NCBI GenBank assembly: GCA_018711005.1
Contig: DVIT01000059.1
Location: forward strand, 1-64,000
DNA: 64,000 nt
Source of the DNA: Candidatus Scybalocola faecigallinarum
Lineage (GTDB): Bacteria; Bacillota; Clostridia; Lachnospirales; Lachnospiraceae
Direction of reading: 5' to 3'
Shown: positions 16,637 to 25,291 of the stretch, piece by piece
How the letters are laid out: each line of letters begins with the position of its first letter
Position numbering within the stretch: position 1 is the stretch's first letter
The notes under the pieces: model-generated
Told to the model about the DNA's origin: nothing
What the model saw: the letters and a program-made list of their open reading frames with translations, nothing else
The model's database searches: none
Made by a program: the position numbers and the translations under genes

Positions 16637-18322
16637 ATGCAAGATAAAAATGTCAATTTGTGCTTATATTATCGGCTGAAATATTTTTATTTTATTGATC
16701 CAGAAGATGCCGCACGCGAGGTAATAGACATTATAGATAGGAAAGAACTCCCTAAGTGGTCTTTACAGGATGTCACAGCGCTTTTTGATTCTATTTTTTA
16801 TATTATTTTAAAGTATACAAGTCCATATACCGATTACCTGGACATTGAGGGTGGGCAAAAGGCTTTTTTTGGTGAGTATTTATATAATTTGCACCAACAC
16901 CCATCTCGAATAGAATACCCGAAAATCATTCGTAATGGACTTCGCCTTTCCATATTACACCATTGTATCATTCAGAATCTGTATAAAAACTTAGCACAAG
17001 AATCGGAAACCTCACCAAGATTTGACATGAATGCCCGGCACTATTCCCGATTTCAAAAAGGGTATTTTGAGCAATGTGAAAACCAGAAGCTGCCAAAAGA
17101 CCAGGAAATAGAAGATCACGATAACTCAATTTTTAAGCGTAATCTATATTCTCAGCGCTACAAAACATTTTCAAAATCAAGTGGAGATGACTATTCCAAA
17201 AAAATCCTCACATCATTTTTTGGTGATCCGGTCCCCAACCACAAACACTCAAAAGGCGTGCCATACTTTCAAGTTATTCCATACTGTAATCTGTGGGCGG
17301 ATTTTATATATTCCGATAAAGCCGTACACTATTTTGATCGAGCCTTGCCCTCACCAACGCGATTGCTCCAAAAATATCGGTCGCTTTTTGCGTCATCCCG
17401 AGGAGCGGTTAATCTTGCTGGCAATGGTTGTGATAAGTTACTGGTCTCGTATCCCTTGGATGTATTTTATGGTTTTCAATCGTTTGATAGCCTCTTTCGT
17501 TTACTGACCAAAATTTACGATTGTAACGAACCTGCAACAGGGCCTTTGAATTATTCAGATTTTCAAGGACAGGAGATTTTTAAGATCATTAAGCTTTTAC
17601 GGGACACGCCGCTTGTATATAATCGTCATATGTTAATATACTTCGCATGTGAAGCTATTACAAGCAACACGCTAAGTGAAAACCGTTACCTAAAGGTCGA
17701 TTCTAACAGCAGTATGCATTACATTGGGCCATCTTCAAAAAGCAGAAATTTACAAAGGCAAACCAGCATGGCCCTCATGGAAGAATTTATACTTCATATG
17801 AATAAGGTGACTATTCCTCTGATTTTTGATCTGTGGAATTATATTATTAGCCAAATAAACAACACATTTGATAACCTTCTGGATACAAATGTATTCCGCA
17901 AATATATTGACGCTTATTATCTTTTAATCACAGCCGATTGGACAGACATTCCTATGGATGAGATGCCTCCCCTAAATATAAATTTGCGTAACGGTGAGGA
18001 AATGCAGTATTTTCGGGACAACCTGATGCATACGCTCACTCATAAGCAAGAAAAAAAAGAACTTACTTTTACAATTCCTAAAGGAAAAACCGAATTAAGA
18101 GAGCAGATGGAGCAATTATTACAATATTACTGCAACCCCAAACACCTTCCTTCTCTCTTTTATAAAGATAAGGACATTGTTAAACCGCTATATTTCCCAT
18201 TTAGTCACTCACCTTTTGGGAAAAGTCCGGAACAAATTGGTTTGAATCAACTTCGTCTTGACCACGCAAAATTTATATATCAACTATCCACAGGCTTCAA
18301 TGCAGATTACAACGAAGACTAA
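16637..18322 (+). CDS. Uncharacterised 561-residue protein
   Basis: I do not recognise this protein. It is soluble-looking, rich in aromatic residues, Asn, Lys and His, with no signal peptide, membrane segment, P-loop or nuclease motif that I can see. The first 110 residues are helical (YYRLKYFYFIDPEDAAREVI). It is clearly lower in GC than its neighbours and is encoded opposite to nearly all element genes around it, which suggests separate acquisition as cargo. The ribosome binding site is weak and distant, so expression may be low or the start may differ. It lies between the DUF927-like gene and a resolvase. Confidence 0.6.
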   Translation: MQDKNVNLCLYYRLKYFYFIDPEDAAREVIDIIDRKELPKWSLQDVTALFDSIFYIILKYTSPYTDYLDIEGGQKAFFGEYLYNLHQHPSRIEYPKIIRNGLRLSILHHCIIQNLYKNLAQESETSPRFDMNARHYSRFQKGYFEQCENQKLPKDQEIEDHDNSIFKRNLYSQRYKTFSKSSGDDYSKKILTSFFGDPVPNHKHSKGVPYFQVIPYCNLWADFIYSDKAVHYFDRALPSPTRLLQKYRSLFASSRGAVNLAGNGCDKLLVSYPLDVFYGFQSFDSLFRLLTKIYDCNEPATGPLNYSDFQGQEIFKIIKLLRDTPLVYNRHMLIYFACEAITSNTLSENRYLKVDSNSSMHYIGPSSKSRNLQRQTSMALMEEFILHMNKVTIPLIFDLWNYIISQINNTFDNLLDTNVFRKYIDAYYLLITADWTDIPMDEMPPLNINLRNGEEMQYFRDNLMHTLTHKQEKKELTFTIPKGKTELREQMEQLLQYYCNPKHLPSLFYKDKDIVKPLYFPFSHSPFGKSPEQIGLNQLRLDHAKFIYQLSTGFNADYNED

Positions 18323-18411
18323 AATGTGACTCCACAGCCCAAAACCTCTACCTTATGGGAAACTGTCTTTCTTCCTATTATATGTATCCCAAAAGATCGC
18401 TCAGTGATTTT

Positions 18412-19056
18412 TCAAACATGGCTCAAAAGGGTCCGACCTTTTGGGTCATGTTTTTTCTCATAAATCGTGACCATGCGGTAAAAGGTGCTACGCTTTAACC
18501 CCAGCTTCCCCATGGCTGCCTTCGCCGTATACTCCCCTGCCTTCCAGCCTTCATAAATATCTCCAAAATTTCCAGGCATCTGTATGGAGGGCCTGCCAAG
18601 ATGTTTTCCCTTCTTTCTTGCCGCCTCAATCCCTTCCCGCTGCCGCTTTTTAATGGTACGGCGTTCCTGTTCGGCAATACTTGCCAGGACTTCCATCAGT
18701 ATATTTTGGATCATATCCAAAATCCATTGCTGATCCGAAGCAATTTCTACCATGGACGTTGGCAGATCCAATATTTTCAGCCGGATTCCATGCTCCTGGA
18801 ACCACTGCAACTCCTTTTTTATGTCCTCCTTATTTCTTGAAAGACGGTCAAGGGATGTAATATACAGTACATCTCCCTTACGCAAACCTAATGCTCCTTT
18901 AAGCGCCTGATAAGATGGCCGCTGAAGGTTCGCGCCGCTGGCCTTATCAACCAGAATATTTTCCTCTGATACATATTGCTTTAAGGCCAAAAGCTGTCGA
19001 TCAAGATTCTGCTCTTTACTGCTGACTCTTGCGTAACCAAAAATTCTTGATTCCAT
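18412..19056 (-). CDS. Small serine recombinase (resolvase/invertase)
   Basis: A 214-residue resolvase. The catalytic domain shows FGYARVSSKEQNLDRQ (Ser at about residue 12), a YITSLDRLSRN motif, and the E-helix QNILMEVLASIAEQERRTI. A C-terminal HTH follows after KGKHLGRPSIQ (AAMGKLGLKRSTFYRMV). The start at 19056 has GGAGGT about 4 nt upstream, better than the ATG four codons earlier. It may resolve multimers of the element's circular form or invert DNA. No obvious res site with three subsites was seen on either side. Confidence 0.88.
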   Translation of the reverse strand: MESRIFGYARVSSKEQNLDRQLLALKQYVSEENILVDKASGANLQRPSYQALKGALGLRKGDVLYITSLDRLSRNKEDIKKELQWFQEHGIRLKILDLPTSMVEIASDQQWILDMIQNILMEVLASIAEQERRTIKKRQREGIEAARKKGKHLGRPSIQMPGNFGDIYEGWKAGEYTAKAAMGKLGLKRSTFYRMVTIYEKKHDPKGRTLLSHV

Positions 19057-19070
19057 AAAAACCTCCATTT

Positions 19071-19103
19071 AAAAAGGCCCGTGGGCAATCATCCCCACGG
19101 GCC
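19071..19103 (-). terminator. Rho-independent terminator
   Basis: Perfect 10-bp GC-rich stem (GGCCCGTGGG at 19076-19085, complement at 19094-19103) followed on the minus strand by TTTTT. It closes the DUF3990 gene pair. Confidence 0.88.
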
Positions 19104-19114
19104 AATTACTGGAT

Positions 19115-19543
19115 TTATTTCTTCATATAAATATCATAAAGCTTACGGATACCATTTTCTAAAGACGCTTCATGTAAAGGGTTATATTTTTTATATAATA
19201 TTCCCGGCGGTATCCTTTTTACAATGTCTTTTGACCAGAGGCCATATTGCCATTGCAGCAATGTATAAATGTCGGCCATCCAATCAAAGATAAATTCATC
19301 ATATAGGTCACTGATCTCCGCGTTAAAGTCTGCGTCAAAACCTATGGAGGATAAGATCTGTTTTGGGGTCTTATTTAAGTACAAAGGATTACCCATATCC
19401 ATATATTCCCGATAGTCGCTGATCATATAGTCTGTAATGACATCAAATGCCTGTTGACTATTGCGGGCAATGATACGAAATAGATACCGGGTCTTTTGCA
19501 TCATGCTGTCCAGATAGCTTTCATCATAAGCCGGGATTGTCAT
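19115..19543 (-). CDS. Uncharacterised partner of DUF3990 gene (possible antitoxin)
   Basis: A 142-residue protein starting MTIPAYDESYLDSMMQKTRY, overlapping the DUF3990 gene by 20 nt. AAGGAGG lies 9 nt before this ATG. It is acidic-to-neutral and helical, with a TPKQILSSIGFDADFNAEISDLYDEF segment, and ends in a short Lys-rich tail. DUF3990 genes are usually paired with small DUF3791 proteins of about 70 residues; this protein does not look like one. Overlap with the toxin-like gene and a shared terminator suggest it is the immunity partner, by inference only. Confidence 0.55.
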   Translation of the reverse strand: MTIPAYDESYLDSMMQKTRYLFRIIARNSQQAFDVITDYMISDYREYMDMGNPLYLNKTPKQILSSIGFDADFNAEISDLYDEFIFDWMADIYTLLQWQYGLWSKDIVKRIPPGILYKKYNPLHEASLENGIRKLYDIYMKK

Positions 19544-20057
19544 AATAATCATCCTCCTTGTGATAGACCAACGGATGGTTTATAGCATAGCGAGCCGTAA
19601 TTCCAGGAACCTGATAACCATTGACCAGGATCGCTTTGGTTCGCTCAGACAAAAACCGGTTCACTTCTCTCCGGGCCTTCATATCCTCATTTCCCTCCGT
19701 TCCCTGTTCCGTTACTGAATAGGCAGCTTCCCAGCGGATATGCTCAAAAGCTCTCGGCGATTTCAAAAATATCTGATTTCCCAGAGAACCCTTATAAAAC
19801 ATACGCTCAACCTCCGTAATCCATGCCAATATTCCACAGGAATTTAGATCTAAAATATTTAATCCCTCCATATTGAGGCGATATATATTAACGATTGAAT
19901 TTTCCGGCTTCCCATTCAGTACAGCCCAGCTCACTGCCCTTTCCTCATATTCTGTCGTATAAAAGCCATTGCCATAATCATTATCATCTTTGCCTCCCAT
20001 ATAATAGGGTTTCTTTAAAATATGGTCAGAACCATGAAAGACTTTGATTTCACGCAT
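19524..20057 (-). CDS. DUF3990 protein, toxin-like (possible ADP-ribosyltransferase fold)
   Basis: A 177-residue protein. The N-terminus VFHGSDHILKKP followed by NDYGNGFYTTEYEERAVSWA is the hallmark of DUF3990. The HGS and GxGFYxT motifs resemble the NAD-binding region of ADP-ribosyltransferase toxins, and a later ITARYAINHPLVYH block completes the domain. DUF3990 members are generally found in toxin-antitoxin-like pairs. The downstream overlapping gene would be the antitoxin. The target is unknown. It sits in the integrated element among recombination genes, where a TA pair would stabilise the element. Confidence 0.7.
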   Translation of the reverse strand: MREIKVFHGSDHILKKPYYMGGKDDNDYGNGFYTTEYEERAVSWAVLNGKPENSIVNIYRLNMEGLNILDLNSCGILAWITEVERMFYKGSLGNQIFLKSPRAFEHIRWEAAYSVTEQGTEGNEDMKARREVNRFLSERTKAILVNGYQVPGITARYAINHPLVYHKEDDYYDNPGL

Positions 20058-20148
20058 AAATTCCTTCTCCTGTTTATCATCTTTTTGATGATTTTTCTTA
20101 TGTGATTATAGCATATACGATGATTAAACGCAAAAATGTTTGTAAACC

Positions 20149-20949
20149 CTATGCTGCTGTTTTTTTGCTTTCCGTTTTCTTTAAACCGCTGATTGCCCTG
20201 GCATATATTTCCCCGGTCATATCCTCCAGTTTTTCGATGTGATACCGTTGCAAAATAGTTTCTATGGCAACCCCCGTTCGCTGAAGCTCTTGTTCCAGAA
20301 TTACCATCTGATCTTTTGTCAGTGCCGTCTTTGGTACTGATGTCTTTGCTGACACCTTTCGTCCTGATGGCTTTGGACTTCCAGTTTTCGCCCCCGCCTG
20401 CTCTGCCTGCTGACCCGGAAATGTCTGGGCGGACGCCTCTTTTTTATGGTAGTCAAAAACCACAAGCCCATAACTGTTCGTAATCAGCAGGGCCGTAATC
20501 TCCCTAGCTTCATTATACCCAATAGCCTGTACCTGGAAACGGTCATAGCTCACGTATTTATCTGCCTTTCTCTGGATATTGGCTTTGTCCGCAGGAATCC
20601 AGATAAAGGGAGCCGTGTAAAGCTCCCTTCCAATCCCCCAGTTGAAACAGGCCCTCTTAAAGGAATCCGATGCCTGCCCTTTTTCTTTCTCCGCGTAGCT
20701 AGTCGTACCTACATCCGTTTTTCCAATCCATTGCTGCTTTTCCTCATCCCAAATCTCCACAGTACAATATAAATTGCCGTCAATGCACCGATGGCTTCGT
20801 TTCCAGCCAAAAGGCGTAAATACCTCGTCTAAAATATTCTGGTCGGTACGCGCATCTTTATATAAGAGCAGGCTTAGCCCTTTTTCATTGACCGTGGCTA
20901 CCCTGCACTCAATCTCGTCTGCCCTCAATAACCGTATCTTCTGTTCCAT
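20149..20949 (-). CDS. Rad52/Rad22-like single-strand annealing protein
   Basis: A 266-residue protein of the Rad52/22 double-strand break repair family found in phages and integrative elements. The core includes the segment DEVFTPFGWKRSHRCIDGNLYC, then DVGTTSYAEKEKGQASDSFKRAC, the helix NWGIGRELYTAPFIWIPA, all characteristic. A Pro/Ala/Ser/Lys linker (about 180-215) leads to a C-terminal helical domain (LTKDQMVILEQELQRTG). With the YqaJ exonuclease directly upstream it forms an exonuclease/annealase recombination pair like lambda Exo-Beta, acting on element DNA. Confidence 0.85.
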   Translation of the reverse strand: MEQKIRLLRADEIECRVATVNEKGLSLLLYKDARTDQNILDEVFTPFGWKRSHRCIDGNLYCTVEIWDEEKQQWIGKTDVGTTSYAEKEKGQASDSFKRACFNWGIGRELYTAPFIWIPADKANIQRKADKYVSYDRFQVQAIGYNEAREITALLITNSYGLVVFDYHKKEASAQTFPGQQAEQAGAKTGSPKPSGRKVSAKTSVPKTALTKDQMVILEQELQRTGVAIETILQRYHIEKLEDMTGEIYARAISGLKKTESKKTAA

Positions 20950-20983
20950 ATGCTGTGTCCTCCTTCCTCTGTCCTATGCCTGC

Positions 20984-21913
20984 CTAAGCCACCTGAAACC
21001 TGCGGTACTGGCTCTGTGTACAGTATTCATCGTACAGTTCCTGATGTTCTTTCGCCAGTCGCTTCCGGTCAAAGGTCGTTGTCGTCACATTTTTCCATGT
21101 AATCTCTCGGTCGCCAACGATGCCTTTTTCATTCTCACCCAGGTAAAACTTCATTTGATTAGTCACAGCCTCCTTCTGTTCCTTTAATGCCTCGATCTGT
21201 CGGCTCAGATCATCATAAACTTGACACAATTCCAAGGTTTCTTCCGGCAGTTCGATCACTGTCGATACCGCCTGGGCATAGGTTTCATTTAAAAATTCCC
21301 TTGTCGCTTCGGAACCGTCCATGGGCGGCTCTATCTTTGGCAGCACATAATTTTCCCAAAACCGTTTTTCCATGGCAATGATCTCGGAAATCATTGTTTC
21401 ATTTCGCTCGATTACATGGTAAATAAAATGATTACCGCCAATTAAAGCAGCAATGTACGCCCGTTTCCAGCCAGTAACCGCCAAATAATGTTGAATTTGA
21501 TAAAGATACTCCAGCGGTACACCTTTTTCCCAAACTTCCAGCTTATAGGCGCTGGCAGTCTTAGCTTCAAACACACACATCTCACCATTGTCATTCACAA
21601 CACCATCAAGATTAGCGATCATGAACGAGTATTCATCGCTCTGATAAATCGCCCTGCGGTTTCTCACTTTCAGCCCAGTCCTCTGTGTAAACTCATTTTT
21701 AATCACCGGCTCTAAAATTGTTCCAAAATGTGTATATTCGTTCTCTGCTTCTTTCAGTTCTTCCTGCCCAGTTTTAAACTGCCACAACTGATAAATGGAT
21801 GTATACGCATTGACCCCGGCAATAATGGATGCATCGGAGCCTCCGATGCCACAGGTACGCCACTGCAGCCACGCCTCTTTTGTCATGTTTGCGGTTGATA
21901 TTAATTTTTTCAT
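20984..21913 (-). CDS. YqaJ-family viral recombinase exonuclease
   Basis: A 309-residue lambda-exonuclease-like protein. The N-terminal WLQWRTCGIGGSDASIIAG motif, GTILEPVIKNEF, IANLDGVVNDNGEMCVFEAKTA (D..ExK catalytic core) and YLYQIQHYLAVTG are all diagnostic. A C-terminal coiled coil follows. It resects DNA ends for the Rad52-like protein encoded next. The shared orientation and 34-nt gap suggest one operon with the small genes upstream. Confidence 0.92.
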   Translation of the reverse strand: MKKLISTANMTKEAWLQWRTCGIGGSDASIIAGVNAYTSIYQLWQFKTGQEELKEAENEYTHFGTILEPVIKNEFTQRTGLKVRNRRAIYQSDEYSFMIANLDGVVNDNGEMCVFEAKTASAYKLEVWEKGVPLEYLYQIQHYLAVTGWKRAYIAALIGGNHFIYHVIERNETMISEIIAMEKRFWENYVLPKIEPPMDGSEATREFLNETYAQAVSTVIELPEETLELCQVYDDLSRQIEALKEQKEAVTNQMKFYLGENEKGIVGDREITWKNVTTTTFDRKRLAKEHQELYDEYCTQSQYRRFQVA

Positions 21914-21965
21914 AATTGAAGTACCTCCTTCTGTATTTCTGCCTATTCAAAGGAACAGCGCCGCA

Positions 21966-22340
21966 TCACGCAGCGCCGCCTTTCTCCTGAAGCCCTGAAT
22001 GTTCTTTTTCCAGTTCCAATACAACGCTCCTTAAACAGTTCTCCAATGCCTCATCCTCTGCATCCTCCTGTCTGAGCCAGCGGCAGAACAGATACCCCAG
22101 TACCCCTGGAAAGACGATCAGCGCTTTCAGCTGGGCCGTATCCATAAAATGGCTCTCATCCGACATGATCTGGTAAATCTTACGGTAAGTACAGATCTTA
22201 TACGCATTTTGGATCAGATCCTCCTTGCTCTTTTTCAACATCCGCCGCAGAAACCCCATCCACTCTGCCTGCAATTTTTCTCTGAATAAAATCCCATAAA
22301 TATCCTGCTCTGTGGTCTCTTTCAGTCTTATTTCCTGCAT
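21966..22340 (-). CDS. Uncharacterised 124-residue protein, DUF3848-like
   Basis: Helical protein with a start at 22340 (MQEIRLKETTEQD), 8 nt after GGAGG. The pattern ILFREKLQAEWMGFLRRMLKKSKEDLIQNAYKI resembles DUF3848-type proteins found near recombination genes of clostridial elements, but the match is by eye and weak. A Cys-containing helix YLFCRWLRQEDAEDE and an acidic tail follow. It lies between the DUF6809-like gene and yqaJ in the same operon. Confidence 0.5.
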   Translation of the reverse strand: MQEIRLKETTEQDIYGILFREKLQAEWMGFLRRMLKKSKEDLIQNAYKICTYRKIYQIMSDESHFMDTAQLKALIVFPGVLGYLFCRWLRQEDAEDEALENCLRSVVLELEKEHSGLQEKGGAA

Positions 22341-22423
22341 GTATTTATCCTCCATAAATTTATTTGGTTTACAATCTCCTGTTTTGTATTTCTATTCTTT
22401 TCGGCCTGGTATCTTCCCCGGCG

Positions 22424-22684
22424 TCACTCTTTCTCCGGCTCATGTCCCGGCCATATCTCCACCATGAACCGGACGCCATACTGGAACCCCAGCTTAAAAT
22501 AAACCTCCTGGGCGATCCCCAGGAAATCATACATGATTGCCTTTATTTCTTCTGTCTGTGTATCACCCATATTTAAAGCCTTTACTTTTTCCCGGATGAT
22601 AGTCTCCATTTCTCGGGATTTTTCTGTGAAATCCCCGGATTCTTGTACGATATGGTTATAAAGGATTCCTAACATATCTTCCAT
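22424..22684 (-). CDS. DUF6809-like small protein
   Basis: An 86-residue all-helical protein (MEDMLGILYNHIVQESGDFT, then EEIKAIMYDFLGIAQEVYFK and LGFQYGVRFMVEIW). This helical pattern is typical of the DUF6809 family in Lachnospiraceae phages and elements, which has no known function. It lies in the recombination operon between DUF932 and the DUF3848-like gene. Confidence 0.6.
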   Translation of the reverse strand: MEDMLGILYNHIVQESGDFTEKSREMETIIREKVKALNMGDTQTEEIKAIMYDFLGIAQEVYFKLGFQYGVRFMVEIWPGHEPEKE

Positions 22685-22731
22685 TTTTCTTGTCCTCTTT
22701 CGTTCTTTCTTTTAATTTCATACAAATATAT

Positions 22732-23664
22732 TCAGGACGCCAACACCATTTGATAGGCTTTATCAATGAGGGGATTGCCCTCCACGGTCTTTGCGAACAG
22801 ATTTTCTTTATAATTCGCTGTCTTTCGCAATGGGGCTGAATGGGTAGCGAAGTCCGACACAGCATTGATAAAGCGGTAGGCAGACTTTTCCACCTGCTGT
22901 AAATCCGGCGCGTCAAAATACCTGAGCTTCATATCCTCCCGCAGCCGTTCCATATTTTTACGCTGCAAGTCCGTGCTTCCTTCCTCCACAGGCAGAAGGA
23001 TCTCAATATAATCCAGAACCTGTTTATCGGTCATTTTCTTACGCCGCAGGGCCTCCAACTCCTGTCCGAAGCTGTCCATGTAGCGCTCGGCCATGAGCAG
23101 TGAGTTTTTAGCTTCCGTAATCTTTCCCTGAATGTCCCCGGTGTGGATCATTGACCAGGAGCGTCTTGCCGTGGACAGCGCCAGATTTAAAGTGTTCTGG
23201 CACACCACACGGATCGGGGTGATCGCCGCCTTGATCGCCCCGGAACCGTCATGGGAATTGAAAAATACAAGGTATGGGCTGATCCTTTCCCCGGAAATAA
23301 TATATTCATGGGGCAGATGGGCCAGCATCCATACCTTTTTTCCGCCCTGTAAGCTCCCGGCAGTTTCATAGCGGACACCTTCCCCCAGCAGGGCATCTGT
23401 AAAGGCAAAAGCTTCCTCATTCTGCACGATCTTATATCGGTCACTGACCACACCCAGCACCCTACGGTCTTTGTCCCGCACATTGGCCTTATATCCTGCG
23501 ATCTCTTCATCGTTTTCCGTGTAGATCGGCTCCTGAATCACTTTCCAATCCAGTCCGGCCAAATGTAACGCCTCCCTGGAATCCGGCGCGGATAAAACCC
23601 TCACCCCTAAGCCATGCCATGGCGCTTTCCTTACATAAAACATTGTTTCTACATTTGCTGACAT
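22732..23664 (-). CDS. DUF932 domain protein
   Basis: A 310-residue protein of the DUF932 (phage/plasmid-like, YfjQ-type) family. It starts MSANVETMFYVRKAPWHGLG, has the conserved block VVSDRYKIVQNEEAFAFTDA, and MLAHLPHEYIISGERISPYLV followed by FFNSHDGSGAIKAAITPIRVVCQNTL. The family is frequent on plasmids and integrative elements and lies next to YqaJ/Rad52-type genes; no biochemical function is established. The C-terminal third is helical. It is part of the same-strand element operon. Confidence 0.88.
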   Translation of the reverse strand: MSANVETMFYVRKAPWHGLGVRVLSAPDSREALHLAGLDWKVIQEPIYTENDEEIAGYKANVRDKDRRVLGVVSDRYKIVQNEEAFAFTDALLGEGVRYETAGSLQGGKKVWMLAHLPHEYIISGERISPYLVFFNSHDGSGAIKAAITPIRVVCQNTLNLALSTARRSWSMIHTGDIQGKITEAKNSLLMAERYMDSFGQELEALRRKKMTDKQVLDYIEILLPVEEGSTDLQRKNMERLREDMKLRYFDAPDLQQVEKSAYRFINAVSDFATHSAPLRKTANYKENLFAKTVEGNPLIDKAYQMVLAS

Positions 23665-23736
23665 TTTTTAATCCCCTTTCATTCGTTTACTTTCATTTTC
23701 TTTTCATCATTTTATCGGTTTTTCATCACTGTACGG

Positions 23737-24429
23737 TCACATATCTACCGTCTTTACTGTCTTTTCCTGGCTATCGTATACCCAAAGTTCCCAGGACAAG
23801 ATCTCTTCCGGCGCTACTGCCTGGATATTAACGGTATGGATCATCTCATGAAGTGTCCCTGCCCGGCGCTCGTCTTTGGGCAGGAGGATCAGTTCATGGG
23901 TAGATGACGGCAGGACAAAATATTCTCCGCCGATCCTTCTATAAATGTGTTCCATCATTCCCGGATACCACAGGCAGGAGGCGCCATTGATGTTATTCTC
24001 GTTTGTCAAAATATAGGCCTGCATTTGCTCTTTCCAGAACATTTCTGCAGCGCATAAATCTTCCGGTGCTTCAAACGGCAGTGCTTCACCACTGTCCATG
24101 AGCCGTTCTAACATATCTGCCATAGGCGTCAGCACCGGCGGGAACAGCCTGGGGCTGTTTGCCAGGGCGTCATGGTGAAGCTGCTCCACTCCCAGTTTCG
24201 GGAATCTGTCCGACCGAATGACTGCACTCTCAACATAATCCACACCCTGACCGATCTTTACCCAATAGGTCAGGGCAATATCGCCCATCCTTGTATGTGG
24301 CACTTGCGCTAACAGCTCAGCGTTTCTTTCCGCATTGACCGCCTTGAGGAAAAGCGCATTTTTCACATGTTCATAATCGCCCTCCATCAAGCTGGCCATC
24401 ATTTTGTATCTCTCCAGCATCATTTCCAT
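23737..24429 (-). CDS. DUF5688-like protein
   Basis: A protein of about 230 residues (start near 24429; several in-frame ATGs make it uncertain). Sequence landmarks are LYPG-type segments: NGASCLWYPGMMEHIYRRIG followed by EYFVLPSSTHELILLPKDE, and a final VNIQAVAPEEILSWELWVYD. These match the C-terminal pattern of DUF5688 proteins, an uncharacterised family common on Lachnospiraceae elements. It overlaps the preceding RadC-like gene by 59 nt. Confidence 0.65.
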   Translation of the reverse strand: MEMMLERYKMMASLMEGDYEHVKNALFLKAVNAERNAELLAQVPHTRMGDIALTYWVKIGQGVDYVESAVIRSDRFPKLGVEQLHHDALANSPRLFPPVLTPMADMLERLMDSGEALPFEAPEDLCAAEMFWKEQMQAYILTNENNINGASCLWYPGMMEHIYRRIGGEYFVLPSSTHELILLPKDERRAGTLHEMIHTVNIQAVAPEEILSWELWVYDSQEKTVKTVDM

Positions 24430-24919
24430 TATCCTTTCCACCATCTTTCTGTATTTTCTTATGACTGTTTTTTCTGCATCTTTTTAATAGTTTATTTTCT
24501 CTGAAACTGAAATAACTTCCGTCATCGCCGATAATAATATGATCGATCAGGTATATCCCGATCAGCTCGCCAGACAGCCTTATCCTTGTAGTTACATCCT
24601 TATCTTCCTGGCTTGGCTCAGGCTCGCCCGACGGATGGTTATGAAACAGGAACAGTCCGGCGGCATTGCTCAGCAAAGCTGCCTTAAAAATCTCAGGCGC
24701 GGAGACTGTACAAGAACTCACAGTCCCGATAGCAACCTGCTCAATATAGACCGGCTGATGCTTTGAATCCACACCACAGGCAATCACATATTCCCGGTCA
24801 GCCCCATCGATCAGCGGGCGGATACACTCCACTGCCGCATCCGGTGCAGACATTCTCCGGCCTGCGAACTCAATCTCCTTGTCTTTCAGCATGTTGAGCC
24901 TTACTATTGGAATTTTCAT
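24371..24919 (-). CDS. RadC-like JAB/MPN domain protein
   Basis: A 182-residue protein. The JAMM metal site is complete: LFLFHNHPSGEPEPSQED (HxH...D) with an upstream catalytic-type Glu region. It then has IYLIDHIIIGDDGSYFSFRE, the usual RadC end. Normal RadC proteins stop near SFRENKLL, whereas this frame runs 30 residues further with a Lys/Gly/Asn-rich tail overlapping the next gene. The start at 24919 follows GGAGG by 9 nt. Element-borne RadC proteins are JAB domains without the N-terminal HhH part, as here. The role in recombination or protein cleavage is unproven. Confidence 0.88.
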   Translation of the reverse strand: MKIPIVRLNMLKDKEIEFAGRRMSAPDAAVECIRPLIDGADREYVIACGVDSKHQPVYIEQVAIGTVSSCTVSAPEIFKAALLSNAAGLFLFHNHPSGEPEPSQEDKDVTTRIRLSGELIGIYLIDHIIIGDDGSYFSFRENKLLKRCRKNSHKKIQKDGGKDNGNDAGEIQNDGQLDGGRL

Positions 24920-24936
24920 AAGCCCATTACCTCCAT

Positions 24937-25014
24937 TCAATCCTCGCTGTCGTTAATGATGACCTCGGCAATCGAAACGATCGCGCCAAGGACAACCAGT
25001 AAAATCTTACCCAT
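24937..25014 (-). CDS. 25-residue hydrophobic peptide
   Basis: Peptide MGKILLVVLGAIVSIAEVII followed by NDSED, with GGAGG 6 nt before the ATG. It looks like one short membrane helix with an acidic C-terminus. It resembles single-helix leader or type I-toxin-like peptides, but no antisense RNA could be shown. It starts the recombination operon upstream of radC-like, with only 17 nt between them. Confidence 0.55.
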   Translation of the reverse strand: MGKILLVVLGAIVSIAEVIINDSED

Positions 25015-25033
25015 GACAACCCTCCAATCCCTA

Positions 25034-25065
25034 AAAAATTGGAGCATAAGCTGTGCCTATGCTCC
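25034..25065 (-). terminator. Rho-independent terminator
   Basis: GGAGCATA (25041-25048) pairs with TATGCTCC (25058-25065). On the minus strand the stem is followed by AATTTTTTAG. It ends transcription from the defence-like cassette 1 operon. Confidence 0.8.
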
Positions 25066-25117
25066 GGTTAATGTGTTGCTAATTCTTTTTCCTTATCCCC
25101 TCCGTTTCGCAAAGAAA

Positions 25118-25147
25118 TAGGACAGAACCTATGAAGATCCTGTCCTA
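25118..25147 (-). repeat. Second hairpin downstream of the cassette 1 operon
   Basis: TAGGACAG (25118-25125) pairs with CTGTCCTA (25140-25147), followed on the minus strand by ATTTCTTTG. Probably a backup terminator 144 bp after the last cassette 1 gene. The rest of the 277-bp gap 25015-25291 shows nothing coding. Confidence 0.6.
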
Positions 25148-25291
25148 ATGTACTGGTTCACTATTATAATATATAATTAGATATTTTAAGTTTTACAATT
25201 TCTTACCCTTGAAGCATGGTACTGTAATCCGGCATGAAAGTCCTATTAATCTACATTCTAATCCGGATTCCATCCAGTTATCATTTGAAAT

